From: Halovenus salina
Lineage (GTDB): Archaea; Halobacteriota; Halobacteria; Halobacteriales; Haloarculaceae
NCBI RefSeq assembly: GCF_026410925.1
Contig: NZ_CP112972.1
Span: 2,914,001-2,978,000, forward strand
DNA: 64,000 nt
Direction of reading: 5' to 3'
Shown here: one piece after another, positions 40,401 to 49,998 of the stretch
Position numbering within the stretch: the first letter of the stretch is position 1
Layout: every line of letters begins with the position of its first letter
Notes under the pieces: model-generated
Told to the model about the DNA's origin: nothing
The model's database searches: none
The model's input: only the letters and a program-made list of their open reading frames with translations
Made by a program: the position numbers and the translations under genes

Positions 40401-41369
40401 TCAAGGCGTCAAAACGACCTTTCCACTCGATTTCCGGGACTCGATGTACTCGTGGGCATCCGTGACTGCCGCGAGGTCGAACGAGCGGTCAAACTGGACC
40501 TCCAGGCCACCGGATTCGAGCAGTTCTGTTAGTTCTGGAACTGCTTCGAACACGCGTGTTGGTTGTCGCTGTGTCGCCCGTCCGAGGTGATAGCCCTGGA
40601 TAGTTTTGTTGCCAAACAGTATCTCGTCGGTCCGGAGCCGTCCCGGCTCGCCCGAAGCGGCCCCGTAGACGACCATCCGGCCGAACTCTTTGAGCGCGTC
40701 GAGCGAGCGTGCGCTCGTCTCGCCGCCGACGCCGTCGAGCACCAGGTCGACACCGTGGTCGCTCTCGCTCTCGATTACTGCCGCGAAGTCCTCCTCTTTG
40801 TAGTTGATCGGGTGGTCACAGCCCAGCCGCTCGGCCAGCGCCAGCTTCTCCTCTGTCGATGCGGTCCCGAACACCTCTGCGCCCGCCTCGCTGGCGAGCT
40901 GAACGGCCGCCGTTCCGACGCCGCCCGCCGCGGCGTGAATCAGAACGCTCTCGCCGGCTTCGAGCTCGCCCCAGCTGTGCAAGCAGTTGTGGGCCGTCAG
41001 AAACTGGACCGGGAAGCCGGCGGCCTCCTCGAAGGACAGCCCCGCCGGAATATCGAACAGGCCGGCCGCGTCCGCGGTGACGTACTCCGCGTAGCCGCCC
41101 GAATCGAGCATCGTCACCACCTCGTCGCCCGGCTCTCTGCCGACGCCTTCACCGACCGCGTCGACGACGCCCGCGACTTCGAGGCCCGGCGTGTACGGCG
41201 GGCTCGGCCCACCTTGGTAGTGGCCGCGTCGCTGCATGATGTCGGCGAAGTTGATACCTGCTGCCGTGACCTCGATACGGACTTCACCGGCGTCGGGTTC
41301 GGGCTGTGCAACCTCTTCCACGTCGAGTACGTCACGACTTCCGTACTCTTTGACACGTACTGCGTGCAT
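40401..41369 (-). CDS. Quinone oxidoreductase-type (zeta-crystallin-like) dehydrogenase
   Basis: A 322-residue medium-chain dehydrogenase without zinc ligands. It has GINFADIMQRRGHYQG (~33-48), PGLEVAGVV, the GroES-like N-domain, and the Rossmann motif HAAAGGVGTAAVQLA (~144-158). It ends AHEYIESRKSSGKVVLTP. It probably reduces quinones or alpha,beta-unsaturated carbonyls with NADPH. The ATG at 41367-41369 (MHAVRVKEYG) matches the family start. Confidence 0.92.
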   Translation of the reverse strand: MHAVRVKEYGSRDVLDVEEVAQPEPDAGEVRIEVTAAGINFADIMQRRGHYQGGPSPPYTPGLEVAGVVDAVGEGVGREPGDEVVTMLDSGGYAEYVTADAAGLFDIPAGLSFEEAAGFPVQFLTAHNCLHSWGELEAGESVLIHAAAGGVGTAAVQLASEAGAEVFGTASTEEKLALAERLGCDHPINYKEEDFAAVIESESDHGVDLVLDGVGGETSARSLDALKEFGRMVVYGAASGEPGRLRTDEILFGNKTIQGYHLGRATQRQPTRVFEAVPELTELLESGGLEVQFDRSFDLAAVTDAHEYIESRKSSGKVVLTP

Positions 41370-41519
41370 CCATTGTTCAATCGCACCGCACGAGCAAAAG
41401 GCTGTGGTCAGCGACCGATACACGAGTTAGGTGGCTAATGAATGAAAAAAGACAGGACGGGGTGGTATTGTTCGCCGCTAGCAACGAGTCTATAATGGCC
41501 GTCGGACATATTCCGGGTA

Positions 41520-42752
41520 ATGGCAGCCTTTCAGTCCCACGAACAGCTCGTCAGCGCGATCGAGGACACAGCGTTCGAGCGACCGCCGGCACTCATCGCA
41601 AACGCACATATCACCGGACTGAGTGTCGCCCGCGCGCTCTCGGCCCACGACGTCCCGGTCATCGCCGTCGACCGGACCGGCGACGGTGTCGCACCGCCCT
41701 CGAAACACGTCGACTTCGCAGGCCAGGTGACGTACCCACTCGACGACCAGGCGGCCTTCCGTGAGGATATCGAAGCCATCGCCGAGGCGGCAGGGACCGA
41801 CCTCGTCGGCTTTGGCTGTATGGACGAGTGGGTCCACGCGCTCGTCGACACCGAACCCGACGGCGTCAGGCTCCCCTTCTCTGACCGGGCGGTCATCGAC
41901 GACGTACTCGACAAGTCCTCGCTGTACGAGACTGCCGAAGAACTGGGCGTGCCGTACCCGGAGACGGTCCCGCTCACAGCAGAGGCTGACGTGGCCGAAG
42001 TCACCGAGCGGCTGGGACTTCCGCTTGTGGTGAAGCCGGCGTTCAAACGCGAGTTCGAGGAAGTCGTCGGCACCAACGTCATCGAAATCGAGAACGAGGA
42101 CGACCTCCGTGATGTGGTCGATCTCGCCGCCGAGGAGGACATCGAGATTATGGCACAGCGCCGCGTCGACACGGCTCGAGGGCGTGACCACTCGCTTGCT
42201 TCCTATCGAGGCCCGGACGGGGAGACACTCTCACTGGTCGGAAACGCACGCGTCCGGAACCCGCTCGATTTCGGCACCTCCTGTCTCGTCGAACGGAGTT
42301 CCGAGCCAGCCATCGAAAAGCGGGCGCTCGCGGTGCTCGACGAGACCGGCTACCACGGCATCAGCGAGGCAGAGTTCGTCTACTGCCCGGACCGCGAGGA
42401 GTATCTGTTGCTCGATGTCAACACCCGCCCCTGGAAGTGGATTGGGCTCCCGGTTGCGGCCGGCGCGAACCTCCCCTACGCCGCCTACGCTGACGCCACC
42501 GAGGCAGCCTACGAACACGACGGCATCGAGGACGCGCGGTGGGTCTATCTGCCGGATTATCTCGACTTGCTGGCGACCGACGACGGCTTCCGGGACCGCC
42601 TCAGTCGGAACGACTGGACCGCGCTGGTCGACGGGAGCTTCGACGGGGGCGGCGACCTGACGACCGCCGTCTACCGACCGTCGGACCCCGAACCGGCCTA
42701 TCGGGCACTCCGGACGGCCGTCGGCGGGCAGGAGTACTACTGCGCCTGTTGA
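41520..42752 (+). CDS. ATP-grasp carboxylate-amine ligase
   Basis: A 410-residue ATP-grasp enzyme. The N-terminal pre-ATP-grasp domain is PALIANAHITGLSVARAL. The grasp region contains PLVVKPAFKREFEE (~163) and, at the Mg site, EAEFVYC...LLLDVNTRPWKWIGL. It resembles haloarchaeal proteins annotated as carboxylate-amine or D-aspartate ligase-like. The amine partner is unknown. The flavin monooxygenase gene follows after 55 bp and may share the transcript. Confidence 0.83.
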   Translation: MAAFQSHEQLVSAIEDTAFERPPALIANAHITGLSVARALSAHDVPVIAVDRTGDGVAPPSKHVDFAGQVTYPLDDQAAFREDIEAIAEAAGTDLVGFGCMDEWVHALVDTEPDGVRLPFSDRAVIDDVLDKSSLYETAEELGVPYPETVPLTAEADVAEVTERLGLPLVVKPAFKREFEEVVGTNVIEIENEDDLRDVVDLAAEEDIEIMAQRRVDTARGRDHSLASYRGPDGETLSLVGNARVRNPLDFGTSCLVERSSEPAIEKRALAVLDETGYHGISEAEFVYCPDREEYLLLDVNTRPWKWIGLPVAAGANLPYAAYADATEAAYEHDGIEDARWVYLPDYLDLLATDDGFRDRLSRNDWTALVDGSFDGGGDLTTAVYRPSDPEPAYRALRTAVGGQEYYCAC

Positions 42753-42807
42753 GCAAGTATTTCCGGCAGTTCGGGCGTTCATCTGTCTGGGGACCGAACT
42801 CGGGGGC

Positions 42808-44157
42808 GTGAGCGAACGCCTCCGTCTCAACCTCTTTACGATGAGTTCGGTCGAACACGTCACTGTCGGCTCCTGGCGGTATCCCGGCGACCAGTCCAGC
42901 CGATACCGCGACCGGGAGTACTGGACAGATGTCGCTCGGACCGCCGAACGAGGCGGCTTCGACGCGGTCTTTTTTGCCGACGTACGCGGCATCTACGACG
43001 TGTACGGCGACTCGGCCGACCCGGCACTCGAACGGGCCGTCCAGACCCCCTCGAACGATCCGGCCTACGTGATTCCGGCGATGGCCGAAGTTACCGACGA
43101 CCTCGGCTTCGCGGTGACGAAATCCACCTCATACAACCACCCATACCAGTTGGCCCGCGAGTTCTCGACGCTCGACCACCTGACAGACGGCCGGGTCGCG
43201 TTCAACATCGTCACCTCCTACCTCGAATCCGCGGCGGCCAATCTCGGCTTGGAGGAACGCATCGACCACGACGAGCGCTACGACAGGGCTGAGGAGTTCA
43301 TGGCGGTGTGTTATGCCCTGTGGGAGGACTCCTGGGCGGACGATGCCGTCGAGCGCGACGCTGAGACCGGCCGGTTCACCGATCCCGAGAAGGTCCACCG
43401 AATCGACCACGAGGGAACCTATTTCGACGTTCCTGGCCCACACGGCTGTGAACCCTCACCACAGCGGACGCCGGTGCTGTACCAGGCGGGCTCGTCGGAC
43501 CGCGGCCGAGAGTTCGCCGCGAAGCACGCCGAGGCAGTCTTTCTCAGCCAACCCTCGGAATCCGCAATCGAGGAGTACATCGCCGACCTCGAATCCCGCC
43601 TGGTCGACCACGGCCGCGAGCCCGGCTCGGTCGCCTTCTTCCCTGGGCTGGTGCCGATTGTCGGCGAGACCGAGGAACTCGCGGCCGAGAAATACGAGAG
43701 CTACGTCGACGCTATCGACACCGAGGGCGTCCTGACGCTGTTGTCTGGGTTCGTCGACATGGACCTGTCGACGCTCGACCCCGACCAGCGCCTCGAACAC
43801 ATCGAGACTGAGGCCATCCAGGGCGTCGTCAACGCCTTCACCACCAACGACGACCGCGAGTGGACCGTTCGCGAGGTCGCGGAGTTTGCCGGCCTCGGCA
43901 CGACCTCGCCGGTCGTGGTCGGTACGCCCGAGGAAGTCGCAGACACCATCGAGAGCTGGTACCGGGACCTCGGCATCGACGGTCTCAACGTCAAAGAAGT
44001 CGTCCGCCCGGGAACGCTCGAAGACTTTGTCGACCTCGTCGTCCCCGAACTCCGCGAGCGGGGCGTCCTCGAACCGCCGACCGGTGAGACACTCCGTGAG
44101 CGGACCTGCGGGCAGCGCGGCCTTCCCGCCGGCCATCCAGGTCACCAGGAACAGTAG
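42808..44157 (+). CDS. LLM-class flavin monooxygenase (NtaA/SnaA/DszA type)
   Basis: A 449-residue FMN-dependent monooxygenase. It has LNLFTMSSVEHVTVGSWRYP at the start, the flavin-site region FDAVFFADVRGIYDVYG, NIVTSYLESAAANLG, and QAGSSDRGREFAAKHAEAVF. This subfamily uses reduced FMN from a partner reductase to oxidise amines, sulfonates or thioethers. The start is GTG 42808. The tail (RERTCGQRGLPAGHPGHQEQ) is disordered. It is convergent with cbf5, with their ends adjacent. Confidence 0.88.
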   Translation: MSERLRLNLFTMSSVEHVTVGSWRYPGDQSSRYRDREYWTDVARTAERGGFDAVFFADVRGIYDVYGDSADPALERAVQTPSNDPAYVIPAMAEVTDDLGFAVTKSTSYNHPYQLAREFSTLDHLTDGRVAFNIVTSYLESAAANLGLEERIDHDERYDRAEEFMAVCYALWEDSWADDAVERDAETGRFTDPEKVHRIDHEGTYFDVPGPHGCEPSPQRTPVLYQAGSSDRGREFAAKHAEAVFLSQPSESAIEEYIADLESRLVDHGREPGSVAFFPGLVPIVGETEELAAEKYESYVDAIDTEGVLTLLSGFVDMDLSTLDPDQRLEHIETEAIQGVVNAFTTNDDREWTVREVAEFAGLGTTSPVVVGTPEEVADTIESWYRDLGIDGLNVKEVVRPGTLEDFVDLVVPELRERGVLEPPTGETLRERTCGQRGLPAGHPGHQEQ

Positions 44158-45078
44158 TTAGACAAGAACGCGTTCGAGGTCGACGACCGTGCCTGACTCT
44201 GCCTCGGGGTCCCCGACGAGCCGACCCAGACAGACCGCCGCTCCATCGGGCGTGTAACAGGCCACCAGGTCGCCGTCTTCTGGTGGACTCTCCGCCCTGT
44301 CTCCGGCCGTGACGCCGATGACACCCGGCGCGTACACGGGCGCACCCTCGGCCACTTCGCGGGCCGCCGTCGGTGCAATCGTCACCCGTCCGAGCGTCGC
44401 AAGCGCCCGCTCGGCGGGAGCGACAATCTCTCGCAGCGGTTCCTCGTCGCCGTCTTCGATCCAGAAGGCGAGAGCGTCGGCGAGGTCCTCCATTGTGACG
44501 AGGTTGGTGTCGTCGAACGTGCCGGTCGCCGACCGCCGCAGGTCGCCCATGTGTGCGCCGGTCCCCAGCGCCAGGCCGATGTCGTGACACAGCTTCCGGA
44601 TGTAGGTCCCCGATTCACACCGGACTCGCAGGAGGAGCTGGCGGTCAGCCCGGTCCAGCACCGAAATCTCCTCGACGCGGCGAACCCGGAGCTGGCGTTT
44701 GACCGCGCTCTTGCGCGGCGGCTTCTGGTAGAGGTCGCCCTCGAAGGCCGACAGCGTCGCCTCGAAATCGGAGGGCAGCGGGCCGTGACACTCCAGGACG
44801 GCGACGTACTCCTTCTGGCTGTCGTCGAAGACCTGTGCGAGCCGGGTCGCCCGGCCGAGCATGAGCGGCAGCGACCCCGTCACCTTCGGGTCGAGTGTCC
44901 CCGCGTGAGCTACCCGGTCGATGGTCTGGTCGGTCGCTGCCAGTGCGTCGGTCACGAGGTCGCGCGTCCAGTCTGCGACCTCGTGTGAGGACGGTCCCGG
45001 TGGTTTGTCGAGGTTGACGAGGCCGAACGACAGCAGCTCGGCGGGCGACCGCTCGTCAGGTGGGGGACGAAGCGACAT
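44158..45078 (-). CDS. cbf5: rRNA/tRNA pseudouridine synthase Cbf5
   Basis: A 306-residue archaeal TruB/dyskerin homologue. It has NLDKPPGPSSHEV (~22-34), the catalytic D63 in HAGTLDPKVTG, YIRKLCHDIG, and a C-terminal PUA domain (~225-305, GAPVYAPGVIGV). It acts alone on tRNA U55 or within H/ACA RNPs. The ATG at 45076-45078 overlaps the stop of cmk (TGATG), so the two are coupled; GTG 45081 immediately before is an alternative. Confidence 0.94.
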   Translation of the reverse strand: MSLRPPPDERSPAELLSFGLVNLDKPPGPSSHEVADWTRDLVTDALAATDQTIDRVAHAGTLDPKVTGSLPLMLGRATRLAQVFDDSQKEYVAVLECHGPLPSDFEATLSAFEGDLYQKPPRKSAVKRQLRVRRVEEISVLDRADRQLLLRVRCESGTYIRKLCHDIGLALGTGAHMGDLRRSATGTFDDTNLVTMEDLADALAFWIEDGDEEPLREIVAPAERALATLGRVTIAPTAAREVAEGAPVYAPGVIGVTAGDRAESPPEDGDLVACYTPDGAAVCLGRLVGDPEAESGTVVDLERVLV

Positions 45079-45659
45079 CACTCGAACTCGTAGCGAATAC
45101 CCGTCACAGGTGTCTTCCCCTCGTCGGCGTCTGGCTCGTAGGCGTCGATGGCTGTCTCCGTCAGCGAGAGGACCCCATCAGGGCTCCAGCGTGCGGTGTC
45201 AACCACGAGGTCGTAAATCGAGAGGTCTCTGATATCGATGCCGTAGTACTCCTGGTAGCGTTTTGATTCGCTCTCGGTGCGGGCTTCGGTCTCCTCGCGT
45301 GCGGTCTCGACTGTCTTGTCCTCGCGGTCGGCGATACGCTCGGCCCGAACGTCGAGCGGTGCATCGAGCCAGATTTTGAGGTCGGCGTGGTCACCGGCCA
45401 TCCAGCCCGCGAGTCGGGATTCGAGCACGAGGTCTTCCGACTCCCTGGCTGTTCGTCGCAGCCGTCTGTCGAGGTCTCTGTCTATCTGGTCGTCGTCCTC
45501 GGCGAGTCGGTTCAACTTGAGCGGTGACAGGTCACGCTCGGCGGCGAGGTCACGAAAGATATCGCCCCCAGAGACGTGTTCGTAGTCGAGGGCGTCGGCG
45601 AGTGCCGCCGCAAGCGTGCTCTTGCCACTGCCGGCTTGCCCGGAAACGGTAATCAACAT
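45078..45659 (-). CDS. cmk: Cytidylate kinase (archaeal type)
   Basis: A 193-residue kinase with P-loop GQAGSGKS at residues 7-14, followed by [34 protein letters not shown] and a LID-like [16 protein letters not shown] segment. It phosphorylates CMP/dCMP. MLITVSG (ATG 45659) is chosen because the family begins directly with the P-loop strand. It is the first gene of the pair cmk-cbf5, a common haloarchaeal linkage. Confidence 0.93.
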   Translation of the reverse strand: MLITVSGQAGSGKSTLAAALADALDYEHVSGGDIFRDLAAERDLSPLKLNRLAEDDDQIDRDLDRRLRRTARESEDLVLESRLAGWMAGDHADLKIWLDAPLDVRAERIADREDKTVETAREETEARTESESKRYQEYYGIDIRDLSIYDLVVDTARWSPDGVLSLTETAIDAYEPDADEGKTPVTGIRYEFE

Positions 45660-45742
45660 ACCTAACCTCACACAGTCTACCTAAAAGACGTTGCGAGTTC
45701 GGGCCGGCTACGGCCCGTGGACGGCCGAGCTTGAGCGTCGGT

Positions 45743-46354
45743 TCACTTCTCGTCCGCCCGCTCTGGGACTTCCTTCGTCGCCAGCAAAACCGCCGCAAGC
45801 GCGCCGATGACGATAACGCCCACCGGGATGGGTATGCCGACGATATCCCGCTCCTGGAAGTAGAGGTAGCTGGAGCCACAGATAGCGAGGGTCGCGACCC
45901 CGAGCAATCCACCCATCACCCGCACCTCGCTGACGGGGAGGCGGGCGCTGGTTGCCTCGGTCCTGAAGTACAATCCGAGACTCAACACCACCGCAAGCGC
46001 GAACGCGACGGCGGCCACCGTCCAGAGCAGGCTCGCCTGTGACAGTGTCCCCTCGTAGAAGCTCGCCGAGGTCGGCGGCGACGTGAGATAGACGCCCCCG
46101 AAGAGGTTTGTTCCGGCGTACTGGGCTTCGAGAAACTCGGCGAAGTTGCCAATCTGGATGTTTCCGGCCGTGACTGTCTCCTCCCGGAGTTGTAACTCGA
46201 AGAGTGCAAACCGGAGGACGAACATCGTCCCTTCGGCCGCCGGTGCCTCCTGGACCGTTGCGCTCGTGTGATAGGTCACGTTCCAGGGGATAAGAAGCGA
46301 GACCCAGGCCGCGAGCACCGCCAGTTCACTAGTGTAGCGCGAACGTACCCACAT
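45743..46354 (-). CDS. Haloarchaeal four-TM protein of unknown function
   Basis: A 203-residue protein. TM1 (~10-28) is followed by a ~75-residue extracellular segment (residues ~29-105), then TM2 near 110-130, TM3 near 150-167 and TM4 near 175-195. No enzyme motif. ATG 46354 (MWVRSRY) fits TATA-like CTTAAGTAT (46384-46392, minus strand), 30-38 bp upstream; GTG 46375 in frame is less likely. It lies downstream of no other gene and is divergent from the DUF4129 operon. Confidence 0.6.
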   Translation of the reverse strand: MWVRSRYTSELAVLAAWVSLLIPWNVTYHTSATVQEAPAAEGTMFVLRFALFELQLREETVTAGNIQIGNFAEFLEAQYAGTNLFGGVYLTSPPTSASFYEGTLSQASLLWTVAAVAFALAVVLSLGLYFRTEATSARLPVSEVRVMGGLLGVATLAICGSSYLYFQERDIVGIPIPVGVIVIGALAAVLLATKEVPERADEK

Positions 46355-46461
46355 GTCCGTGCAGTGCTCTGTCACAGGACCAACTTAAGTATATCCGTCT
46401 CACGACAGCCGACTGGCTGTCATGGCACGGCTTTACGAAACATGGTGGTTTTTGTATCAAG

Positions 46462-47481
46462 ATGCGCAAGGGAAACCAGTTGATGAGGGATTCATTGGTT
46501 CCCATCGCTGTCGCCCTCCTCTGTATCGTCGGCATCGGTCTCGGCGCGGCGGCAATCACGGACAGTCTTGATGGTGACGGCGGTAGCTCTGGTTCGCCGA
46601 CAGCTGGCAGCCAGAGCCCCGGTGGTGATACGGAGAGCGCTAACGAATCCGGAGCGGGTGGCAGTCCGCTCCTAGGAGAGGGCGGCCAACAGGGCGACGA
46701 GTGTACCGCGGATTACAACTCAAGTGACCTTTCGGTTGTCGCCGTGTTGCTCGCACTTACAGTCTCAGCGCTGGGGGCTATCCACCAGCGAGAGGTCATG
46801 GCGGGTATAATCACGTTTCCGCTCGTCTTTCTCCCGGCGATGTTTGTCGTCATCCTGATAACAGCACTGTACGGTTGTCCGCCCCCCGGTGGAGGGGCTG
46901 CACAGGCCGCCGCGAACGTCTCGACCGATGCCGTGACAGATGCTGTGAGTGGGTCGGGCGGCGAGTCGGACGCTCCAGCCCAGCGGCTTCGGCTGGGTGG
47001 TATCTTCGTTGCTGTTCTCGGCGCGCTCGCCGTGCTTGGCCTGTACCTGCGGGGCAGAAAACGCCGGCTCGAAGAGAAAGAGACCTTCGATGAATCGGAC
47101 GTTGCAGACGAGGTCATCGCGGCCGCAGGTGACGCGGCAGACGAGATAGCTCAGGTCTCCGACAGCGAGAACGCCGTCTACCGCGCCTGGGCGCGAATGG
47201 CCGAACCACTTGACGTGGCCCATCCCGAGGCCAGCACTCCCGGCGAGTTCGCCGATGCGGCTCTTGCTGCCGGACTCGACACCGACGACGTCGACGAACT
47301 CACGAAGTTATTCGAACAGGTCCGGTACGGCACGACGCCGGTTACCGACGACCACGAGCGCCGTGCTGAGGCAACCCTCCGGCGAATCGAGCAGAGCGGA
47401 GCTGCTCAGGGAGTCGCCGAGGACGAGGGGCCAGCTCAGGATAGTCAGCCGGCCGACGTGAGCGGAGGTGACAGCCAGTGA
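46462..47481 (+). CDS. DUF4129-domain membrane protein
   Basis: A 339-residue protein. TM1 (~13-33) is followed by a Gly/Ser-rich extracellular linker, TM2 and TM3 (~90-135), a second linker and TM4 (~180-198). The cytoplasmic domain of the DUF4129 type follows: ENAVYRAWARMAEPL, STPGEFADAALAAGL and LTKLFEQVRYG. These proteins accompany DUF58, MoxR and transglutaminase genes. It is the first of four overlapping genes. ATG 46462 is used; ATG 46483 (MRDSLV) is an alternative. Confidence 0.82.
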   Translation: MRKGNQLMRDSLVPIAVALLCIVGIGLGAAAITDSLDGDGGSSGSPTAGSQSPGGDTESANESGAGGSPLLGEGGQQGDECTADYNSSDLSVVAVLLALTVSALGAIHQREVMAGIITFPLVFLPAMFVVILITALYGCPPPGGGAAQAAANVSTDAVTDAVSGSGGESDAPAQRLRLGGIFVAVLGALAVLGLYLRGRKRRLEEKETFDESDVADEVIAAAGDAADEIAQVSDSENAVYRAWARMAEPLDVAHPEASTPGEFADAALAAGLDTDDVDELTKLFEQVRYGTTPVTDDHERRAEATLRRIEQSGAAQGVAEDEGPAQDSQPADVSGGDSQ

Positions 47482-48113
47482 TGACGAAGCGAACGACGGC
47501 CGGTCTCGTGCTCTTTGTGGCTGCCGTCGCGATTATGTTCGCGCCCCAGTTGGGTTATGACATCCCGCTTGCGAGGCAGCTGACGATTCTGCTGGGAGCA
47601 TTCGTCATCGGTGCCGGCTACCTGTACGGCAGAGGGGAGTCACGGACCGACACGAATATTCCCGACATCGAGGGGCCCACTGCGCTGCCAACGCCCGGCG
47701 ACGAGATTGAAAACCAACTGGAAATACTCTCTAGACACCCGTTCCGGCCGAACGAAAAGCGCCGGTGGAGAAAGACACACGACGACCTTCAGGAGCGGCT
47801 ACACTCGCTGGCCATGGCGACGCTGTCCAAGCGATACAACCTGACGGAGGCCGAGGCAACCCAGCTGCTCGAATCGGGTGCCTGGTCGGAGAACGACCAT
47901 GCCGCCGCCTTCTTCGAATCCGGCAATAGCGGCGGCGAGCCGTCGCTCATTCCGTGGCGCAAGGGCAAGACAACAGCCGGGGAACAAGCCGGCCACGTCA
48001 TCGACGAACTCGGAGCCATCGAACGTGGTGAACGACTTCTTCCAGAGGGAGCACTCACGGCGATTCAAGAAGGCAACGATCCGGCACGGCCGAACACGGG
48101 TGAGTCGGCGTGA
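47481..48113 (+). CDS. Two-TM protein of the DUF4129/DUF58 cluster
   Basis: A 210-residue protein with two N-terminal TM segments (~7-24, ~33-50) and a basic-acidic cytoplasmic region: HPFRPNEKRRWRKTHDDLQERLHSLAMATLSKRYNLTEAEATQLLESG, in pieces. No known domain outside haloarchaea is recognised. Its start overlaps the preceding stop (GTGATG) and its stop overlaps the next start, so it is clearly part of the operon and probably of the same membrane complex. Confidence 0.72.
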   Translation: MTKRTTAGLVLFVAAVAIMFAPQLGYDIPLARQLTILLGAFVIGAGYLYGRGESRTDTNIPDIEGPTALPTPGDEIENQLEILSRHPFRPNEKRRWRKTHDDLQERLHSLAMATLSKRYNLTEAEATQLLESGAWSENDHAAAFFESGNSGGEPSLIPWRKGKTTAGEQAGHVIDELGAIERGERLLPEGALTAIQEGNDPARPNTGESA

Positions 48114-49462
48114 GCCTCCTCGAAGAACCAGACGAAGAGACAGAGACGGCCGAGGAATCTACAGAGCCGGAACGCGAGTTGGCCCCGCTCCGCCTGATCG
48201 ATACTCACACCCCCGATTACTGGAACGTTGTCGGCGGCGGAGTGATGATTGCTGTGGGGCTGGGAATTATATTCCAGACGGCGGCGCTGTTGCTCGCGCC
48301 GGTGGTTGCAGTCGGGATACTGGCCGTGCGACCGCTCTCACAGCCTCCGAGACCGGAGCTCGGTATCAGCCGGTCGCTTACCCCCGAGTCGCCCGACGCC
48401 GGTGAGACCGTTACCATCGAAACCACGGTGCGAAATCTCGGAGACAGCACACTCTCCGACTGTCGGTTCGCCGATATCGTGCCCGACGAGCTCCGTGTTA
48501 CGTCGGGGTCGCCGCGGCTCGCAACCAGACTAGAGCCGGGCGAGACGTGTACGCTGGAGTACGAACTCGAAGCTGAGAGCGGAAATCATCAGTTCAAGGG
48601 CGTTTATGCCGTTGTGACAGACCAGATGGCCACACGGGAACACGAGTACGAACTGGCTGGCCCGACACAGCTCAACTGCCGGTACGAGCCAGAGCCACTC
48701 GATATCCCGGTCGTACGGCGGCTGACGACGCCCTATGCCGGCCGGCTGGCGACCGACGAATCCGGCGAGGGGCTCGAATTCTACGCGGTGCGCGAGTATC
48801 GGAGAGGCGATTCGCTCCGCCGCATCGACTGGAATCAGTACGCGTCGAGCCGGGAGCTTACGACGCTCCAGTTTCGCACACAGCGGTCGACCTCGATTGT
48901 GCTGTTTATCGACCTGCGCCAGAGTGCCTACACCCGTACCGACCAGTCTGAGAGACACCCTGTCGACCGTAGTATCGACGCGGCGAGTCGACTGCTTGTA
49001 ACCCTGCTCGACGAGAACCATCGAGTCGGTATCGCGACGCTTGGACCGGATTACTGGCTCGCGCCCAGCGACACCTCGACCCACCGGACTAGGGCACTGG
49101 AGGCGTTCTCGACGGAGCCGGCGTTCTCCTCGGGCCAGCCTGACAACGCCCACCCGATTCGGCTGCGGGCGATACAGCTCCTCCAGCGGCTGACTGAGCC
49201 GACCCAGATACTCCTCTGTACGCCCCTTACCGACGACAAGGTAGAGGTACCGATTCAGCTGCTCGAATCGGCGGGCCACGAGGTGACTGTCATCTCGCCG
49301 GACCCGACGTGCATGGACAGCCGTGGCGGCACCGCCGCGGCGCTCGACCGTCAAAGTCGCATCGACCGTATCCACGGCTACGGCGTCCCTGTCATCGACT
49401 GGGGTGCCGACCAGTCACTCGATGTGGCTGTTGCGCGGACGATGGAGGGGTGGTCGGGGTGA
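48110..49462 (+). CDS. DUF58 family protein (VWA-like, MoxR-associated)
   Basis: A 450-residue protein. Two TM segments (~45-80) precede a beta-sandwich (~85-190; SLTPESPDAGETVTIETTVRNLGD). The DUF58 core follows: EFYAVREYRRGDSLRRIDWNQYASSRELTTLQF. A VWA-like region (SIVLFIDLRQSAYT, ~265) contains the DxS-like strand. DUF58 proteins work with MoxR ATPases in protein maturation or envelope assembly. The start is GTG 48110, overlapping the previous gene by 4 bp. Confidence 0.87.
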   Translation: MSLLEEPDEETETAEESTEPERELAPLRLIDTHTPDYWNVVGGGVMIAVGLGIIFQTAALLLAPVVAVGILAVRPLSQPPRPELGISRSLTPESPDAGETVTIETTVRNLGDSTLSDCRFADIVPDELRVTSGSPRLATRLEPGETCTLEYELEAESGNHQFKGVYAVVTDQMATREHEYELAGPTQLNCRYEPEPLDIPVVRRLTTPYAGRLATDESGEGLEFYAVREYRRGDSLRRIDWNQYASSRELTTLQFRTQRSTSIVLFIDLRQSAYTRTDQSERHPVDRSIDAASRLLVTLLDENHRVGIATLGPDYWLAPSDTSTHRTRALEAFSTEPAFSSGQPDNAHPIRLRAIQLLQRLTEPTQILLCTPLTDDKVEVPIQLLESAGHEVTVISPDPTCMDSRGGTAAALDRQSRIDRIHGYGVPVIDWGADQSLDVAVARTMEGWSG

Positions 49463-49998
49463 GCGCAGACAGGACCTGGGCGGAGTTCACGTATCACCCG
49501 CCGACGGCAGCGACGGCCGCCGCACTCGGCGCGTCGTTCGTGGCAGCCGTGGCGCTCGCCTCCGTCCGACTGTCCCTTGCCCTCGTGTCTATTACGGGTG
49601 GTCTCCTGCTGGCGCTGGGGATGTACCGGGGCAGCCATCGAATCGTGACCGCCGGTGCTGGCGTGATGTTCGGTGGCCTCTGTCTACTCGTCGGGACCAG
49701 CGGCGTGGTGGTGCCCGCGCTGGTGGCTGCCGGCGGAACAGTTGTCGCCTACGACGCCGGACGGTACGGCGTCCGACTCGGCGAACACGTTGGTGAAGAC
49801 GGCAAAGCGACCCGAGCGGTCGTCTATCACGTCGGCCAGACCGTCGGCCTGACCGCCGTTGGCGGCGCTGTGGGTGCCAGTATCTACTACGTCTCGCCGA
49901 CAGAACAGCCGGAGTTTGCTATCGTCGTCCTGCTGGTCGCGGTCGTGTTGCTTGTCTCGGGGCTCGTTCTCTCGGGCTCGGAGGCGTGGTCGGAGTAG
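49459..49998 (+). CDS. Polytopic membrane protein of the MoxR/DUF58 cluster
   Basis: A 179-residue protein with about five TM segments (~18-60, ~65-105, ~125-175) and little soluble sequence. No known family motif. The start is GTG 49459, overlapping the DUF58 stop. The C-terminus ends one base before the convergent MoxR gene. It is probably the membrane partner of the DUF58/DUF4129 module. Confidence 0.72.
   Translation: MSADRTWAEFTYHPPTAATAAALGASFVAAVALASVRLSLALVSITGGLLLALGMYRGSHRIVTAGAGVMFGGLCLLVGTSGVVVPALVAAGGTVVAYDAGRYGVRLGEHVGEDGKATRAVVYHVGQTVGLTAVGGAVGASIYYVSPTEQPEFAIVVLLVAVVLLVSGLVLSGSEAWSE

Noticed and set aside
46345-46470. Insertion sequence or attachment site near the AT-rich spot
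   Set aside because: No transposase, no terminal inverted repeats and no target duplication; the AT-rich sequence is explained by two divergent promoters.
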